From Coprinopsis marcescibilis (lineage: Eukaryota > Basidiomycota > Agaricomycetes > Agaricales > Psathyrellaceae): 64,000 nucleotides of DNA. Positions 11,076 to 22,839 of this stretch are shown here, one piece after another (position 1 is the stretch's first letter; each line of letters begins with the position of its first letter). The stretch lies in NCBI GenBank assembly GCA_004369085.1, contig ML210191.1, positions 65,048 to 129,047 of the forward strand, written 5' to 3'. The notes under the pieces were generated by a model that saw nothing but the letters and a program-made list of their open reading frames with translations, was not told the DNA's origin and ran no database searches. Both the position numbers and the translations under genes were made by a program.

Positions 11076-12427
11076 ATGGCGGCGCGTCCGGGAGCATGGC
11101 TGCAGGGAAAGGCTATCCGCAGGACTCAGGCTTTGTCGTCGTCGGCCAATACACGTTCATCCACTCCCCAGGTCGTTAGCACATCCTCCACAATCTTTGG
11201 AGGCGGAGTCAGAGAAGCAGATGGCTCAGAAAGGATTGCTGAGTACTTTGTGAGCAGCGTCCACACTGTCTGTCTATCTTCTACCTCATTCATGTTGTCC
11301 AGTCCATGGACGACAAATGTCCCGTATGCGAGAGTGAGCGGTACCTGAATCCCAAATTGCGTCTGCTGGTCAGCTCGTGTTACCACAAAATGCACGCCAC
11401 CCTTTATGGTCCAACAATAGTCTAACCTCGTGCCTTGTCTGTAGGTGTGAGTCTTGCATCGACACAAAATTCACCTTGGGGCCGGCACCATGTCCAATAT
11501 GCGGCAAGATCCTCAGAAAGCTCGCATTTATGCATCAAACATTCGAAGATTTGACCGTCGAAAGAGAAATAGCTATCAGACGGAGGATCAGCAAAGAGTT
11601 TGTGCCTTTCTTCCTCGTGCAATCCGAATCTAACATCGCAATAGCTTTAACAAACGAAGGGATGACTTTCCGGACCTTAAATCCTACAACGACTATTTGG
11701 AATGGGTGGAAGAAATCAGTTGCGTCTCCCTCCGTCTCACCAAGCTGCCCTTTGTTCTGACATGCAAACAGCATTCAATCTCCTCAATGATATTGACGTT
11801 CCACAGACCGAAGCTCGCATCGCAGAGTACAAGAAGGAAAATTCAAACCTCATCGAACTTAACCATCAACGTGAACATGCGTATCTTCGAGCGTTGCGTG
11901 AACAAGAGGAGTACGAACGGAAAGAGAAAGAGCAACGGGCGTTCGAATTGCGCAAAGCAGAAGAGGAGGAACGTGAAGAACAAGAGCAGAACAAGCGCAG
12001 CATCATAGCCAAGTTGGAAACCAGTGATAAGGACCCGACCAAGATAATTGCCAAGGCGAAGAAGGCTAATGCACTGAAGCTCGCGAATGCTCGCGCGGCA
12101 TCGGCTTTGCGAAGCAACGCAGACGTCCTTAGATCTCGCGCAGCTCAAAGCTTCGATGTACCCGATGTTCCGCATGTTCCGCTCCAGGATGATTACTACG
12201 CATACGACGATATGTTCAAGCTCAAGGAAGGTCCTTACAATGATTTCTTCAGTGATGCTGTCCGGAAGGATCGAGAAGGCATTATGCGCGGAGGAGGCTA
12301 CATGATTGAGGAAGCTTGGGAGCGTGCAATCAGATTTGCTGTTGCAGGACTGGATATACCACCTCTGAGGGGCTTGGATGATCCACAACACAAGCTCGAC
12401 ATCTCTGGGGATGTAATAATGGCATGA
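11076..12427 (+). CDS. TFB3: TFIIH/CDK-activating kinase assembly factor MAT1
   Basis: RING subunit that bridges core TFIIH to the Cdk7-cyclin H kinase module. The spliced RING finger reads DDKCPVCESERYLNP, SSCYHKMCESCIDTKF and PCPICGKILRK, with all C3HC4 zinc ligands present. It is followed by EREIAIRRRISKDFNKRRDD, LKSYNDYLEWVEEITFNL and NDIDVPQTEARIAEYKKEN, then a long acidic/basic coiled coil (EEYERKEKEQRAFELRKAEE) typical of MAT1. Start MAARPGAWLQGKAIRRTQ gives a basidiomycete-style N-terminal extension of about 60 residues before the RING; this part is less certain. One intron in the RING has a GC donor (11392-11444). Another junction needs the donor gtttgt to give SKD-FNK. It ends 64 bp from the convergent C78 peptidase gene. 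Confidence 0.92.
11392..11444 (+). other. GC-AG intron inside the TFB3 RING finger
   Basis: The RING segment HKMCESC can only be read if the exon ends at ...AAAAT (11391) and resumes at GTGTGAG (11445), giving AT|G TGT GAG. The 53-nt intron therefore starts with GC (gcacgc) and ends tgtag. No nearby GT donor restores the Met-Cys pair. Confidence 0.75.
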
Positions 12428-12491
12428 GGCTCTGTAGATTATTTCGTGTACAATTTGTATTAGATGAAGGATTAATTGGCGGCCCTTGAAA

Positions 12492-14170
12492 CTAGCATAT
12501 CTTGGTACTTTTGACGACCTTGCACCGTTGCATATCCTTCTCTGACAAAGGGTCTGTCAAAGGGAATGCCAGAATCTGGTACTGATTTTTTGTGCTAAAT
12601 GAAAGCAAGGTCAGCATGTCTCTTTTCGATTTGCGCTTCCAATACCTCACCCCAATTTCTTGGTCCCCAGTCTAAAGGGTCGAATGATGGCCTGGTGATC
12701 AAAGGTTTTGCTATCCAATGAGCTTGCGTTAGTAGGCTTGTTCACCCTCTTGGACGGCTTGTAACCGGTAATGATAATCTCGTCGTCAGAATCTGGTATC
12801 TGCAAAGTCTCGGAAACAATTTCAACCTCGTCATCGGCGGGTGATGCTTCCGCCTGTGGGTGCTGACTCAACGCCAGCTGCTGCAGCTCGCCAGAAATGA
12901 TCCTAACGGGTAACGCAAACGGGGTCAGCTTGGTTGGGGAAACAGGAAAGGTAGGCTACGGACATTCCGGATTCAAACTGCAATAAATTAACAATTCCTT
13001 GTTTGGTGATTTCATAACCGACAATCGTTCGCGAGTGGCCGGCATGCTGGAGTATCAGAGGCATCTTCTCTGTGCATGTCACAGGCGTTGCGCTCTTCAA
13101 CTCTTCGAATGCGTTCTTGAGAGTTCCGGGCACCTGCGGAGTGAAATAATTGACTATCCAATCCATTACTATCTGGGCTGCGAGTGCCGAATCAGTTCAG
13201 TGTTTTGAGGAAACAAGAAAAAGATAGAACCGTTGCTAACGTCGGTGAAGTCGAAAAGTTGTGAACTAATTTGAGTCATGAGAACTAGTAGATCGGAGGG
13301 ATTGACCGCAATGACTCACGGTATACCTCGAGAGGAAAATGCGACGTAGAGGTCCGCCGTTCCTATCCATCTGCGAGTCCCAACCAACGTTTTCAACTGC
13401 TTCTGGCCCTCTCGGTCAAACCCTGTTATCAAAGCCAGGTCAACAAGGAACTACTTGTGGGATACACAGTCTCTGTACCCTTTCCCCAAGCATCTTCTAT
13501 CCAAGTTTGCAAATTTCGTATACTTGGCGTTGTCGGGGAGTCAAGGAGAGGGAAATACATTGGTTGGAATGGCTGAACCATTAGACAAGCACACGCCATG
13601 AGAAAGTTGCGGTAACTGTGGCTGCCTGTTGGTTCTTGGTTCAAAACGTGCTATTGGCAACGCACCCGCATCCCCATCCCATATCCCACTTTTCTTGCCG
13701 AATGAGAACCGCCTGATCATAACACAAAGCCGCCTTCCGTGTTTCTCCTCGGGCGTGACTTTTGAGAAGAGCACGTTTCAGAACGGGTATCAGACCTGAC
13801 TGTGTCAGCACACCAATTTAGTTTGTGGGCACTCCAAACCTACCAGGAACAAAGTTCTTGGGTATTCTTTGACGCTTCGTTGGATACCAGAACACATCGT
13901 TTTCTTTCAACTGCCACTTCGCAGAGGAGAATAGTTTGTTAGGGGAGAATCGTCGCGACTTTGGCTTGCTGGGTCCAGGACTGTTTGGCGAACTCAACTC
14001 CTCCCCGAAATGCCTATCATAATGAGCTTGACGGTGGTCCACTGACAGTTGGTAGAGGTCCTGAGAGCATATTGCACAGATTACTTGGGTGTCCACTGAC
14101 AAAAAAGTTCAGAAAGACCAAAATGTAGAGAGTCATGTTCACGTACTAGCTCAAGGTTGGCTGGCATCAT
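12492..14170 (-). CDS. C78-family cysteine peptidase, ZUP1/UFSP-like, with N-terminal zinc finger
   Basis: Putative deubiquitinase/Ufm1-type peptidase of family C78. The N-terminus after MMPANLEL carries a C2H2/UBZ-like finger (VICAICSQDLYQLSVDHRQA then HYDRHF). The catalytic region reads KWDMGWGCGYRNFLMAC once two exons are joined (Cys of GCG is the expected nucleophile). ADLYVAFSSRGIPSQLFDF follows, then AQIVMDWIVNYF and the His motif HAGHSRTIVGYE. A terminal exon gives TKNQYQILAFPLTDPLSEKD and the stop at 12492-12494; ending at the apparent stop near 12647 would lose this conserved tail. Start at 14168-14170 is probable; the first donor (gtgaac) was chosen by frame. The domain mix matches human ZUP1 and yeast-type mug105 relatives better than true UFSP2. 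Head-to-head with a proteasome gene. Confidence 0.82.
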
Positions 14171-14268
14171 TGCTTCCGTACGCGAACCAAGTAATTAGCG
14201 CCACGTGATGCGATCGCAGGCTATTGGGCAACGCGCGTCCTAGTTCCTTTCACCTCTCCAACTTCATA
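14171..14268. promoter_or_regulatory. 98-bp bidirectional promoter with a CACGTG box
   Basis: The spacer between the divergent C78 peptidase and proteasome alpha4 genes is only 98 bp. It contains a palindromic CACGTG at 14202-14207 in the context GCCACGTGAT, the kind of site read by bHLH factors (Cbf1-like). No Rpn4-type GGTGGCAAA element was seen. Regulation is inference. Confidence 0.45.
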
Positions 14269-15503
14269 ATGTCCAGGTCTTACGATCGCGGTAAGATAAT
14301 TGACACTCTACGCGTCTAGGAACTGGTTTCTGACTATTTGCTATATAGCTCTTACCGTCTTCTCCCCTGATGGCCATCTTTTCCAAGTTAGTAACGAATC
14401 TAAAAGGAATGAATACACACTCAAAGTGTAACACAGGTGGAATACGCTCTGGAAGCTGTCAGGAAGGGAACGTGTGCTGTATGCTATTGCTCACTGATCT
14501 CCATATCCCAAGCTTATCATCAATTCTCCTAGGTTGGTGTCCGAGGGAAAGATGTTGTAGTCCTTGGTGTCGAGAAGAAGTCTGTTTTGCAACTCCAGGA
14601 TCCAAGAACAGTCAGGAAGGTTGCCATGTTGGATGACCACGTCTGCTTAGCATTTGCAGGTGCGCTTTGCTTTGCTTTGCTTCCCGTATGCTGCCTGACT
14701 TTCTGTATTACATTCAGGCTTGACGGCAGATGGGCGCGTTCTGATTGACAAAGCCCGGATAGAATGTCAAAGTCATCGTCTAACGGTCGAAGACCCAGTA
14801 ACAGTGGAATATATCACTCGCTATATTGCCGGAATTCAACAGGTAATGTTGCTTCACCGTGCTCTTCATCGACTAACTCATCCTCCCTCAACAGAAATAT
14901 ACCCAGTCCGGCGGTGTTAGACCTTTCGGTATCTCCACCCTCCTCGTCGGATTCGACCCCCACGACTCTAAGCCCCGACTTTACCAAACGGAACCCAGCG
15001 GTATCTACAGCGCATGGAAGGTAAGTTCGCGCTTTTGAAGGGTGAAGTTGGTATGCTGATAATCCAAGGCCAATGCCATTGGACGTTCGTCCAAGACTGT
15101 CAGGGAATTCTTGGAGAAGAATCACAAGGATGACCTTGGAAGAACTGACACCATCAAGCTCGCAGTGAAGAGCTTGTTGGAGGTTGTCCAAACTGGAGCC
15201 AAGAACATCGAAATCAGCGTGATGGAGAGCTATGGAAAGATTACGGTGAGCCGTATAGTTTCTGCATACGGATAACCAGCCTCTCATGTTATATATGCAG
15301 ACCCTAGAACTTGCTGAGATCGAAGCCATCGTCGCCGAGATTGAGAAAGAGAAGGAAGCTGGTGAGTTTGTGTCCGGCGTCCGTGTCACACGTCGATATT
15401 CACCTTCAACGCAGAGGCGGAAAGGAAACGATCGCGGTTGGCGGCAACTGCTGCAGGACAGGCAGCCATGTCGCAACGTTCTGGCCCTGCAGATTCGTCG
15501 TGA
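14269..15503 (+). CDS. PRE6: 20S proteasome subunit alpha4 (PSMA7/PRE6)
   Basis: Alpha-ring subunit of the 20S proteasome. Exons join to [36 protein letters not shown] and [20 protein letters not shown], the family signature ([21 protein letters not shown]). Then come [54 protein letters not shown] and [20 protein letters not shown]. The tail is Lys/Glu/Ala-rich ([20 protein letters not shown]), ending SGPADSS. Length about 260 aa, close to PSMA7 plus a short tail. Seven or so introns; exon 1 encodes only seven residues. The next gene on the same strand begins 117 bp downstream. Confidence 0.95.
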
Positions 15504-15620
15504 TTCTGGTAGAAACCAAGTCGTTTTACACCTGTACAATATCAATATACTTTGAGTGATTATGTCAGCATCAATGGACGTGTCGGTAATTGGCCAGGTC
15601 AGATCGACCAAGTCCCTTTA

Positions 15621-18600
15621 ATGATTTCCACCACCATCTCGCGTACTGGCGCGTCTTCCAAGCATGTTCTGCAGGCAGAAATCCTTGCAGTCACCAGCGC
15701 AATGCGCAAAAACTCCCGATGGGCGTCGTCGACCGTCGTCATAGGCAGACGCGACCCTCAGGGCCTTGGAACCAACTTGGGGCTCCGTATATCGTCACCA
15801 GCGAATACGATGCGAATGACTGGGATAGGGATTAAGGAGGCAGAGCTTATGGGAAACTTTATGGAACTGCAGCGTACCATACAGGAACTTCCAGGTGAGA
15901 TTGCTCGCAGACAAGACAGACCAAGTTCGCCAACATGACCATAGATATTGAATCGCTCGATCTTGCTACCCTCTTGGGCCCATTCTTTGCGATCATCAGG
16001 TCTCCTCTGTCGACTGGGCCTATCACGTCCTCTGCTCTGTCTGCTCTGCACTCCTTCTTCATCTCTGGGATTATCTCAACCAAGTCACCATTGTTAGAGC
16101 AAGTTCTGGTGGAGTTGAGCAACACCATCTCCCATTGCAGATTCGAAGCCAGCGACTCATCTGGAGATGAGGTCGTACTGCTTAGGATTATGACCGTCAT
16201 CCAAGACTGTCTATGCAATCCCGTTGGCTCTGTTTTAGGGGATATAGAAGTCTGCGAGATGCTGGAAACGGTATTGACTACCTGCTGCCAAATGCGGCTC
16301 AGTGGTACGTGTCCTTCATACGTGTTCCTCTAGTAGCTGTCCATCTTATCCCATCTTTAGAGACGCTGAGGCGGTCCGCAGAAAATACCATGCATAATCT
16401 TGTGAGGACAGTCTTTCGGAAGCTGCATACTTTGGATCCAGAAGCAGAGGAGGCCAAACTGGGGATCGAAGAAGCAGAATCGGACGTGGAACTCAAAATG
16501 ACGGTGCAAGTAACTGTAGAAACTCCGGATGTAACAACTGAGAAGAACCCCGCTCGACAGCCGGGTTTAGGTGAGGAGAAGGAAGTCCCTGAGGAGGAAG
16601 TCCGCGATGGAGAGGCTCAATCAGAAGAATCCAAGGAAGGACGCAAAGCAGAGGAACCTCTGGCTGGAAAACCTATCGAGATCGAGGTGACAGAAGAGAC
16701 CCAACTAGAAGAGTCACCTCCAACAACAGCATCTCTAGGGAAAAGAATCGAATGTAAGCCCTCTTTGTGCGTGTCCATGCAGTTGCTTATCATTAGCAGA
16801 TGGATTGCCCTCTATCTTGGAACTGCTTCGCGTTCTGGTGAACGTTCTGGACCCAAATGACCAGACACATACAGATTCGACTCGACTAATCGCACTGGGT
16901 ATTTTAAATGCGGCTATCGAAGAAGCTGGATGCTCTATCGCCAAATTCCCTTCACCAAGGGCGCTCATAGTGGACTCCGGTTGCAAATTCTTATTCCAAC
17001 TGGCCCGATCCGACAACAGCGCCATTCTCCAACTGTCTTTGAGAACTATTTCCACCATCCTCGACTGCATGCGAAAGGACCTCAAACTCCAGCAAGAGCT
17101 CTTCTTTACCTTCACCATCGACCGCCTCTCGTTACCTCCTGCCAAGCTTACAGTTCCCCAAAGGAAGGGAGGAATTGCTGCTTCTCCTCGACTTGGAACT
17201 CCGTACGCCACTCCGCCACTTGGGCCAGCAGACGAAAAATCCGATTCCAAGTCTTCACGTCCAGTAATGCCGCCTGCCAGGGGAGAAATTCGGGAGTATA
17301 TTCTTGAAACTTTGGGGAACATCGCACATCAGCGCAACTTCATGGTCGACCTATACGCTAACTACGACTGCGACGTCAACTGCGAGAATCTGTTTGAGCG
17401 GCTTACCGAGTTCTTAACAAAGGTACGACATCCTTGTTCAACGTAGCGCGAACCTTGACTTAATCTCGTAGGCTGTGTATCCTGCGCAAGGATTAACCTC
17501 CTTGGAAAGTCAGAGAAATCGTCAGTATCTGTGCTTGGAAACTCTTCTTGCTTTTGTCAATGATATGGCGTCTCGATCAATATCGGTAAGTCGAAGGGAC
17601 CACCTTCACTGTCTTTATATCTAATCTCTATTCCAGACACTGGAATCATGCGCTCCAGTCAGTAATTGTTCACCTGTGACTCCAATCCTCAATATATCTA
17701 TACCCGCAGGATAACGAGACTGTTCGCGGCTTACTTCAAGACAAGTCCCGCAAGCAGCTTATCATTGCTGGAGCGGACAGATTCAATGCAAAGCCCAAGT
17801 CTGGAGTAGCTTTCCTCGAGGAAAACGGGCTCATATATCATGACCTTTCCCCGACGGTTTCCAAAACCCAAAGTTTAGCAAAGTTCCTAAAAGAATGCGG
17901 CCGCCTCGACAAGCGTGTCCTCGGAGACTATATCTCAAAACCAGATAACATTGAGCTGCTCAAGGCATTCATGGGATTGTTCGATTTCCGAAATGTATGT
18001 TCTTTTTTCTACACCATTGGCTATTCTCACAATACTTTTTCAATAGAAAGACGTCGCTGATGCAATGCGTGACCTTTTGGAAGCTTTCCGTTTGCCGGGC
18101 GAGTCTCAACAGATTGCTCGGATCACAGAAGTGTTTTCATCCATCTACTTCTCTGATTCTGGGACAGGTGAATACTCATTGCTATCCCTACTGTCGCCAC
18201 GACCTTACCTTTTGCTAGAGGAGGTGAAGTCTGAGGACGCATGCTATGTACTGGCGTACTCGGTTATCATGTTGAACACTGATCTCCACAATCCGCAAGT
18301 TCGTGTAAGTTTGAATAGAATTATCATACACCCCGACTCCGACTCATCCATACCTTCCAGAAACGCATGTCTATCGAGGAGTATCAGAGGAACCTTCGTG
18401 GTGTCAACGACGGATCTGATTTCTCATCTGGCTACCTGGTAAAATACCTTTTCCATTCATTATCATATACTTTGTCTGACGCCAGATCGCTAGCACGGGA
18501 TATACAACTCTATCAAGAAACGTGAGATTGTTCTCCCTGAGGAACATATTGGGCAGCTTGGATTTGAATATGCATGGAAGGAGCTGTGTACTCGTTCGAA

Positions 18601-21189
18601 GCATGCAGGTGGGACACTGTTAAAGCAACCATTGGTAAACAATCTAACCAGCCTGTCTAGGCGACTTCCTCGAGTGCAATACACCGGCCTTTGACGTGGA
18701 AATGTTCAAAGCAGTTTGGAAGCCCGTGATCTCTGCAATCGCATATGCCTTCATCACTTTCGACGACGATTATATCATACAACGTGCAATTGCCGGCTTC
18801 AGGCAGTGTGCAATACTGGCAGGACGATTTAATCTTCCCGATGTGTTCGATTTCGTCGTGATATCTCTCTCTCAAGCCACCGGTCTGCTATCGGACTCCC
18901 TGCCAGCTCAAGTGCCCAATTATCCGGTAATCGATGTGGAAGGTCATTCGACAACCGTTTCCCGTTTATCAGTTGAATTCGGTACCAACTTTAAAGGTCA
19001 ATTGGCGGCGGTGGTTTTGTTCAATATAGTTAACGGGAACGGGAATGCGCTGAGAGAAGGCTGGACGCAGGTGAGCTGAAGATCCAACTAAACCGAAGTC
19101 GTTCCCTCATTCTGCTCTACCTTACAGATCTTCGAAATGTTCCAGAACCTGTTCCTCCATTCTTTGCTCCCCACTCACATGCTGCAAATGGAGGACTTCC
19201 TGGGAGGAGTCACGATGATTCCGTTGCGAGGCAGCCAGCCACAGCCAGCTCAACCCCGGAGCGAAGGCGGGCTTCTTTCCGCCTTGTCGTCCTACCTTTT
19301 GACCCCATACAGCAGTGGCGAAGTGAAGGTCCCGGATGCCACAGACGCAGACATTGAAAACACTCTCTGCACAATCGATTGCATTAAATCGTGCCGGCTG
19401 GACGAACTATACAGTCAAATAACGTACGTGTGACTATACCGGTTGTACATCCCGTCTAACCTGACCATAGACAATTGGATGGCGAACCAATGGTCGCCGC
19501 CGTTCGTGCACTGGAGGCTCTTGCTCATGAACGGACAGTGGCCAAGTTGAAACTTCAAACCGAAGAAGTTCTCACTTCGCTAGATGACCCGCCATACAAG
19601 TTACCTTATGACCCCGCTGCTGTGTTTTTACTGGAGACTATGGTGAGCGTTGCTTGCCAGGCGCCTCAATACATCGAAGAACTCTGGTGTGTCCTCTCCC
19701 TTCTGAGTTGAATTGGAAACGATCTCACAATATTTTAGGCCTGTTATCTTCGAACATATCTCTGCTTTGCTATCTTCGCCCACCCAGTACAGCATTCTGC
19801 TTATCGAGCGCGCCGTTGTCTGCCTTCTTCGCTTGTGCCAGATCCTCGCTTACAAGGTTGGTTCATCAATTTACGTTTACCACTCCCATATTCGCGTTTT
19901 GATGGCCATTAGCCCAATCTTCGCGACCAGATCTATGTATCCTTTGACCTCCTCGCGGGAATGCATCCAAGCATCACCAACTCAATCGGAGAGCAAACGA
20001 TTTCAGGAGTAATATTAATTATGCAGAAGCACCCAAATATCATTCGGTACGTCGCCATTCGTAGTTTAACCTTCCATTCGCCTAATTGGACCTTTAGCTC
20101 CCAAACAGAGTGGAACCTGGTGTTTGCTTTGATTCGTTCAACTTTATCCCATCCAGAAGCAGCGGAGCTGTCCTTCAAACTCGTTAGCAGTCTTGCTGGC
20201 GATGGTCCAGAAGCCATTGTTTCTGTTGATAATTTCGCTGGGCTTGTTTCTGTCTTCGACGAATATGCATCAACCGCCGGCGCACTTGCTGAGGCACACA
20301 ACGCCAAACGAAGAAAGACAGAGGCCTTGACTGCGGCCAAGTGAGTCATATTTTATATTAGCTCCTTCTTTTCGTAAGGTACTGAGATATCTAGCTCTCC
20401 GCCTATTGACCGGGGCAAGAAGTCGACTGAACTTTCGGCTGGCCTGTTTAAGAAGCTCCCTGGTGCTTTACAGATCGCCCAGCTATCTACACATCAGTGT
20501 AAGTCGACTCCCGCCGCTGTTGACCCTTTTCTAACCACTCTCAACAGCCTGGAAGCAGTTCACGCTACCTTTACTGGGTTCGCTCGCCAAGCAGTCAGTG
20601 AACGCCTCTCGTGAAATCCGACATGTCGCAATCAGCCAACTGCAGCGTATTCTCCTTGGACCATCCCTTGGATCGGAGTATGGAGAGCAAACCCAAGTCG
20701 AAGATGTGTTCAACCGCGTTCTCTTCCCGCTGATTGACGACATGCTCAAACCACAAATTCTCCAAAGAGATCCCCAGGGAATGGCGGAAACTCGCCTCCG
20801 AGCATCGGCTCTCCTTTGCAAATCGTTCATTCACCTCGAAGTGCGAGAAGATAGGATCAGGACAGACTTCAGATTGCTTTGGATTCAGATTTTGGACCTC
20901 CTGGACAGGTTGATGAGCGTTGGAAGAGGCGATCAGTTGGTCAGTCATTTCAAATATTCCATTCTTAAAATGTTCTAACGCGTAATTCCAGTATGAGGCA
21001 GTACCCGAATCCCTGAAGAACGTGTTGCTACTCATGAACGCCGTTGGTATCCTCGTTCCTCCGGTTCCTGAAGGAGAGCCTCAAGATGAGCTGAGACGCA
21101 CCCTGTGGACCACTACACACGAGCGTATGGAACGCTTCCTCCCCGGCTTCCTTGCCAGCATTGTTCCTGTACCAGCTGCTATGCCCTGA
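15621..21189 (+). CDS. GEA1: Sec7-domain ARF guanine-nucleotide exchange factor, Gea/GBF1 type
   Basis: Large Golgi ARF-GEF (about 1,500 aa) that activates Arf1 for COPI traffic; homologous to yeast Gea1/2 and human GBF1. The N-terminal DCB region has EILAVTSAMRKNSRWASS and ELMGNFMELQRTIQELP. An acidic linker follows (near 16500-16730), then the HUS region (NVLDPNDQTHTDSTRLIALG). The Sec7 domain runs from DNETVRGLLQDKSRKQLI, through the glutamic finger FRLPGESQQIARI (about 18090) and YVLAYSVIMLNTDLHNPQVR, to IKKREIVLPEEH. HDS helical repeats fill the C-terminus up to SIVPVPAAMP. Start ATG 15621 (MISTTISRTGASSKHVLQ) is the first in-frame ATG; an upstream ATG at 15559 is in another frame. Around 20 introns, one bounding a 21-nt exon. 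The stop lies 78 bp from the convergent b561 gene. Confidence 0.93.
17637..17657 (+). other. 21-nt microexon in the Gea/GBF1 gene
   Basis: Exon encoding T-L-E-S-C-A-P between introns 17586-17636 (51 nt) and 17658-17709 (52 nt). It keeps the frame from SRSIS into DNETVRG. Skipping it also keeps the frame, so it could be a cassette exon. Confidence 0.6.
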
Positions 21190-21267
21190 GCACAGTTGCG
21201 CGATAACCCCGACTCTGATTTTCTGTAGATAGTCTGATACTACAATCAATATACTTGGATGATACGA

Positions 21268-22355
21268 CTAGATCAACGGAACCTCATCTTGCTGGATCTG
21301 ATGGGGTGGTATTAGCGCGTGGTCATTCAGGTTTCTCCATGCCTGCTTACCTTACTCGCCCGTAGATAGAAACCACGACAAGAACAGGTAAAATGGTGAA
21401 CGTCAAAAGCCTGAGGATCCATGGGATGCTTTTCTCCGCCCAGAGGGACCAAGCCCCTCCAAGATGGGCGGTGAAGAGCATGAGAGGAAACAAGACGTAT
21501 CCCGACAACCTGTGATACTTCCACAAGGACTTGGCCTTGGCGCCACCCCCGAACAGCTTGCCCTTGAACCAGACACTTCCGGCGCCTAACAAGACTTGCC
21601 CAATCAGCCACATGATACAAAGCCCGCCGAATGTCTGGGTAGAAAACACGACCGTCAGTAAGAGAGGAAAACGCAAGGTCAGACTCTTACCCCATGCCAC
21701 GACGTGTAATGAGGGGCATTCCTCAGGTTCTTGTTGTGCCAGATAGCCCAGGTTCCTACCAAAATAGCCGGGAATGCCAATCCTAAGACAACGATCTGGT
21801 GCCGGACAAGTCCAGCCGCCTTGTCCTTGGGTTGGGATTGAGATGTGGGCTGCAACGTTACAATCCCTGAAGATGACGTGTAAGTACACATAGGCGCCGA
21901 AGTGTGCGTTTCACAGACCATACGTGAGCAGGGCTAATGAAAGCGTCTGCAGCAATGGATGGAAAGCAAACCACCCAAGCGAAGTCGGATTATGCGTCAA
22001 TATGAAAACCCATGTCACCCCCGCCACGAGCTGTGAGAGAACGCAATGAGCGGATGTCGCGATGCTAGACAATGGTGAAACATCGGACATACACCAATGG
22101 ACGCCTGCAGAAATACATTCCCGCTCATTTATTAGCTTTTTTGAACTCACACACCACGATGCGCCCACTCACCAAAGCTACGATACCCGCCAAATTGTCT
22201 GTCCTTCGAGGACCATCTTTATCCAACGTCGGCATGTCGAGGTCTGTGATTGCTCCCTGTTCGCGGTCGCCTTGGGATTCTTCAGCAAGTAGAGGTTCTT
22301 CTGTTTCGCGCTGAATTTGATGGGTCAAGCTTGGCTCCGCTCCTCCTCCTGCCAT
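21268..22355 (-). CDS. cytochrome b561-domain membrane protein (paralogue A)
   Basis: Multi-pass haem b protein of the eukaryotic cytochrome b561 family, a transmembrane ascorbate- or ferric-reductase type protein. A hydrophilic N-terminus (MAGGGAEPSLTHQI, EEPLLAEE) precedes the membrane segments. Candidate haem-ligand His residues are present in all four core helices: GWFAFHPLLQTLS, LVRHQIVVLGLAF, HYTSWHGTFGGL and WKYHRLSGYVLF. A further His is in TAHLGGAWSLWAE. Introns match paralogue B in position, including a 12-nt exon encoding ASIG in the first helix. The C-terminus is uncertain: by analogy with B the last junction gives YGR-IQQDEVPLI with stop at 21268-21270; an alternative acceptor phase would give a slightly different tail. 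Paralogue B lies 485 bp upstream on the same strand, indicating tandem duplication. Confidence 0.85.
22093..22104 (-). other. 12-nt microexon (A-S-I-G) in b561 paralogue A
   Basis: The exon reads GCG TCC ATT GGT between introns 22105-22172 (68 nt, ending ttctgcag) and 22031-22092 (62 nt, starting gtatgt). It joins VAL to LVAGVTWVF in frame. The same four residues are encoded at the homologous place in paralogue B. Confidence 0.75.
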
Positions 22356-22839
22356 GTATTCAGGCGCGACTGTCCTTTATATACTTTACCGGTTAAGAAG
22401 TGGGAGATTTCGAAGCCGTTCGGGTCAACGTAGTGGTTTGAGATATACTGCGCCGGTGATGTCCTTGAAAAGTACACACAGCTTGCAGGGTCCACCAATC
22501 ACCATGCCTATCTCCGCCACACCGTTGACCACATAACATTGAGTTATCTGTAAGCGGGACTCGAGTTGACAAGCACTGACATTCTTTGGTAACAGAGGTC
22601 AGGCAAGCGTAATGCATGTGGTCCGGTTAATGACAAACTCTTGTGACTGACATAGTTACGGTTCCGGTCAGCCTGTACTCTAAATACCCCAATAAAACAT
22701 CCGACCTCTTCGAGTCTACCGAGTACCAGCAGTTGCGCTTTTATCCCCAAACGGCGAGCGCAATAGTCTCAGCTTGGTCAACCCACGAACCAATGAAGCT
22801 TTCACAAATTCCAATATGTTCCCGTGCTCCTGATCACCC
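22356..22839. other. intergenic spacer between tandem b561 genes
   Basis: 484 bp holding the promoter of paralogue A and the 3' end of paralogue B. No gene, repeat or relict exon was recognised. Confidence 0.5.

Noticed and set aside
12647..12871. Apparent stop of the C78 peptidase at 12647
   Set aside because: A 3' exon after a donor at KKLGG restores the conserved NQYQI...PLSEKD tail, so the gene was extended to 12492.
15559..15609. Upstream ATG (MSASMDVSVIG) before the ARF-GEF
   Set aside because: It is out of frame and stops within about 20 codons; possibly a small upstream ORF, but the coding start was placed at 15621.
14814..15611. 265-codon minus-strand frame
   Set aside because: Antisense to the exons and introns of the well-supported proteasome alpha4 gene.
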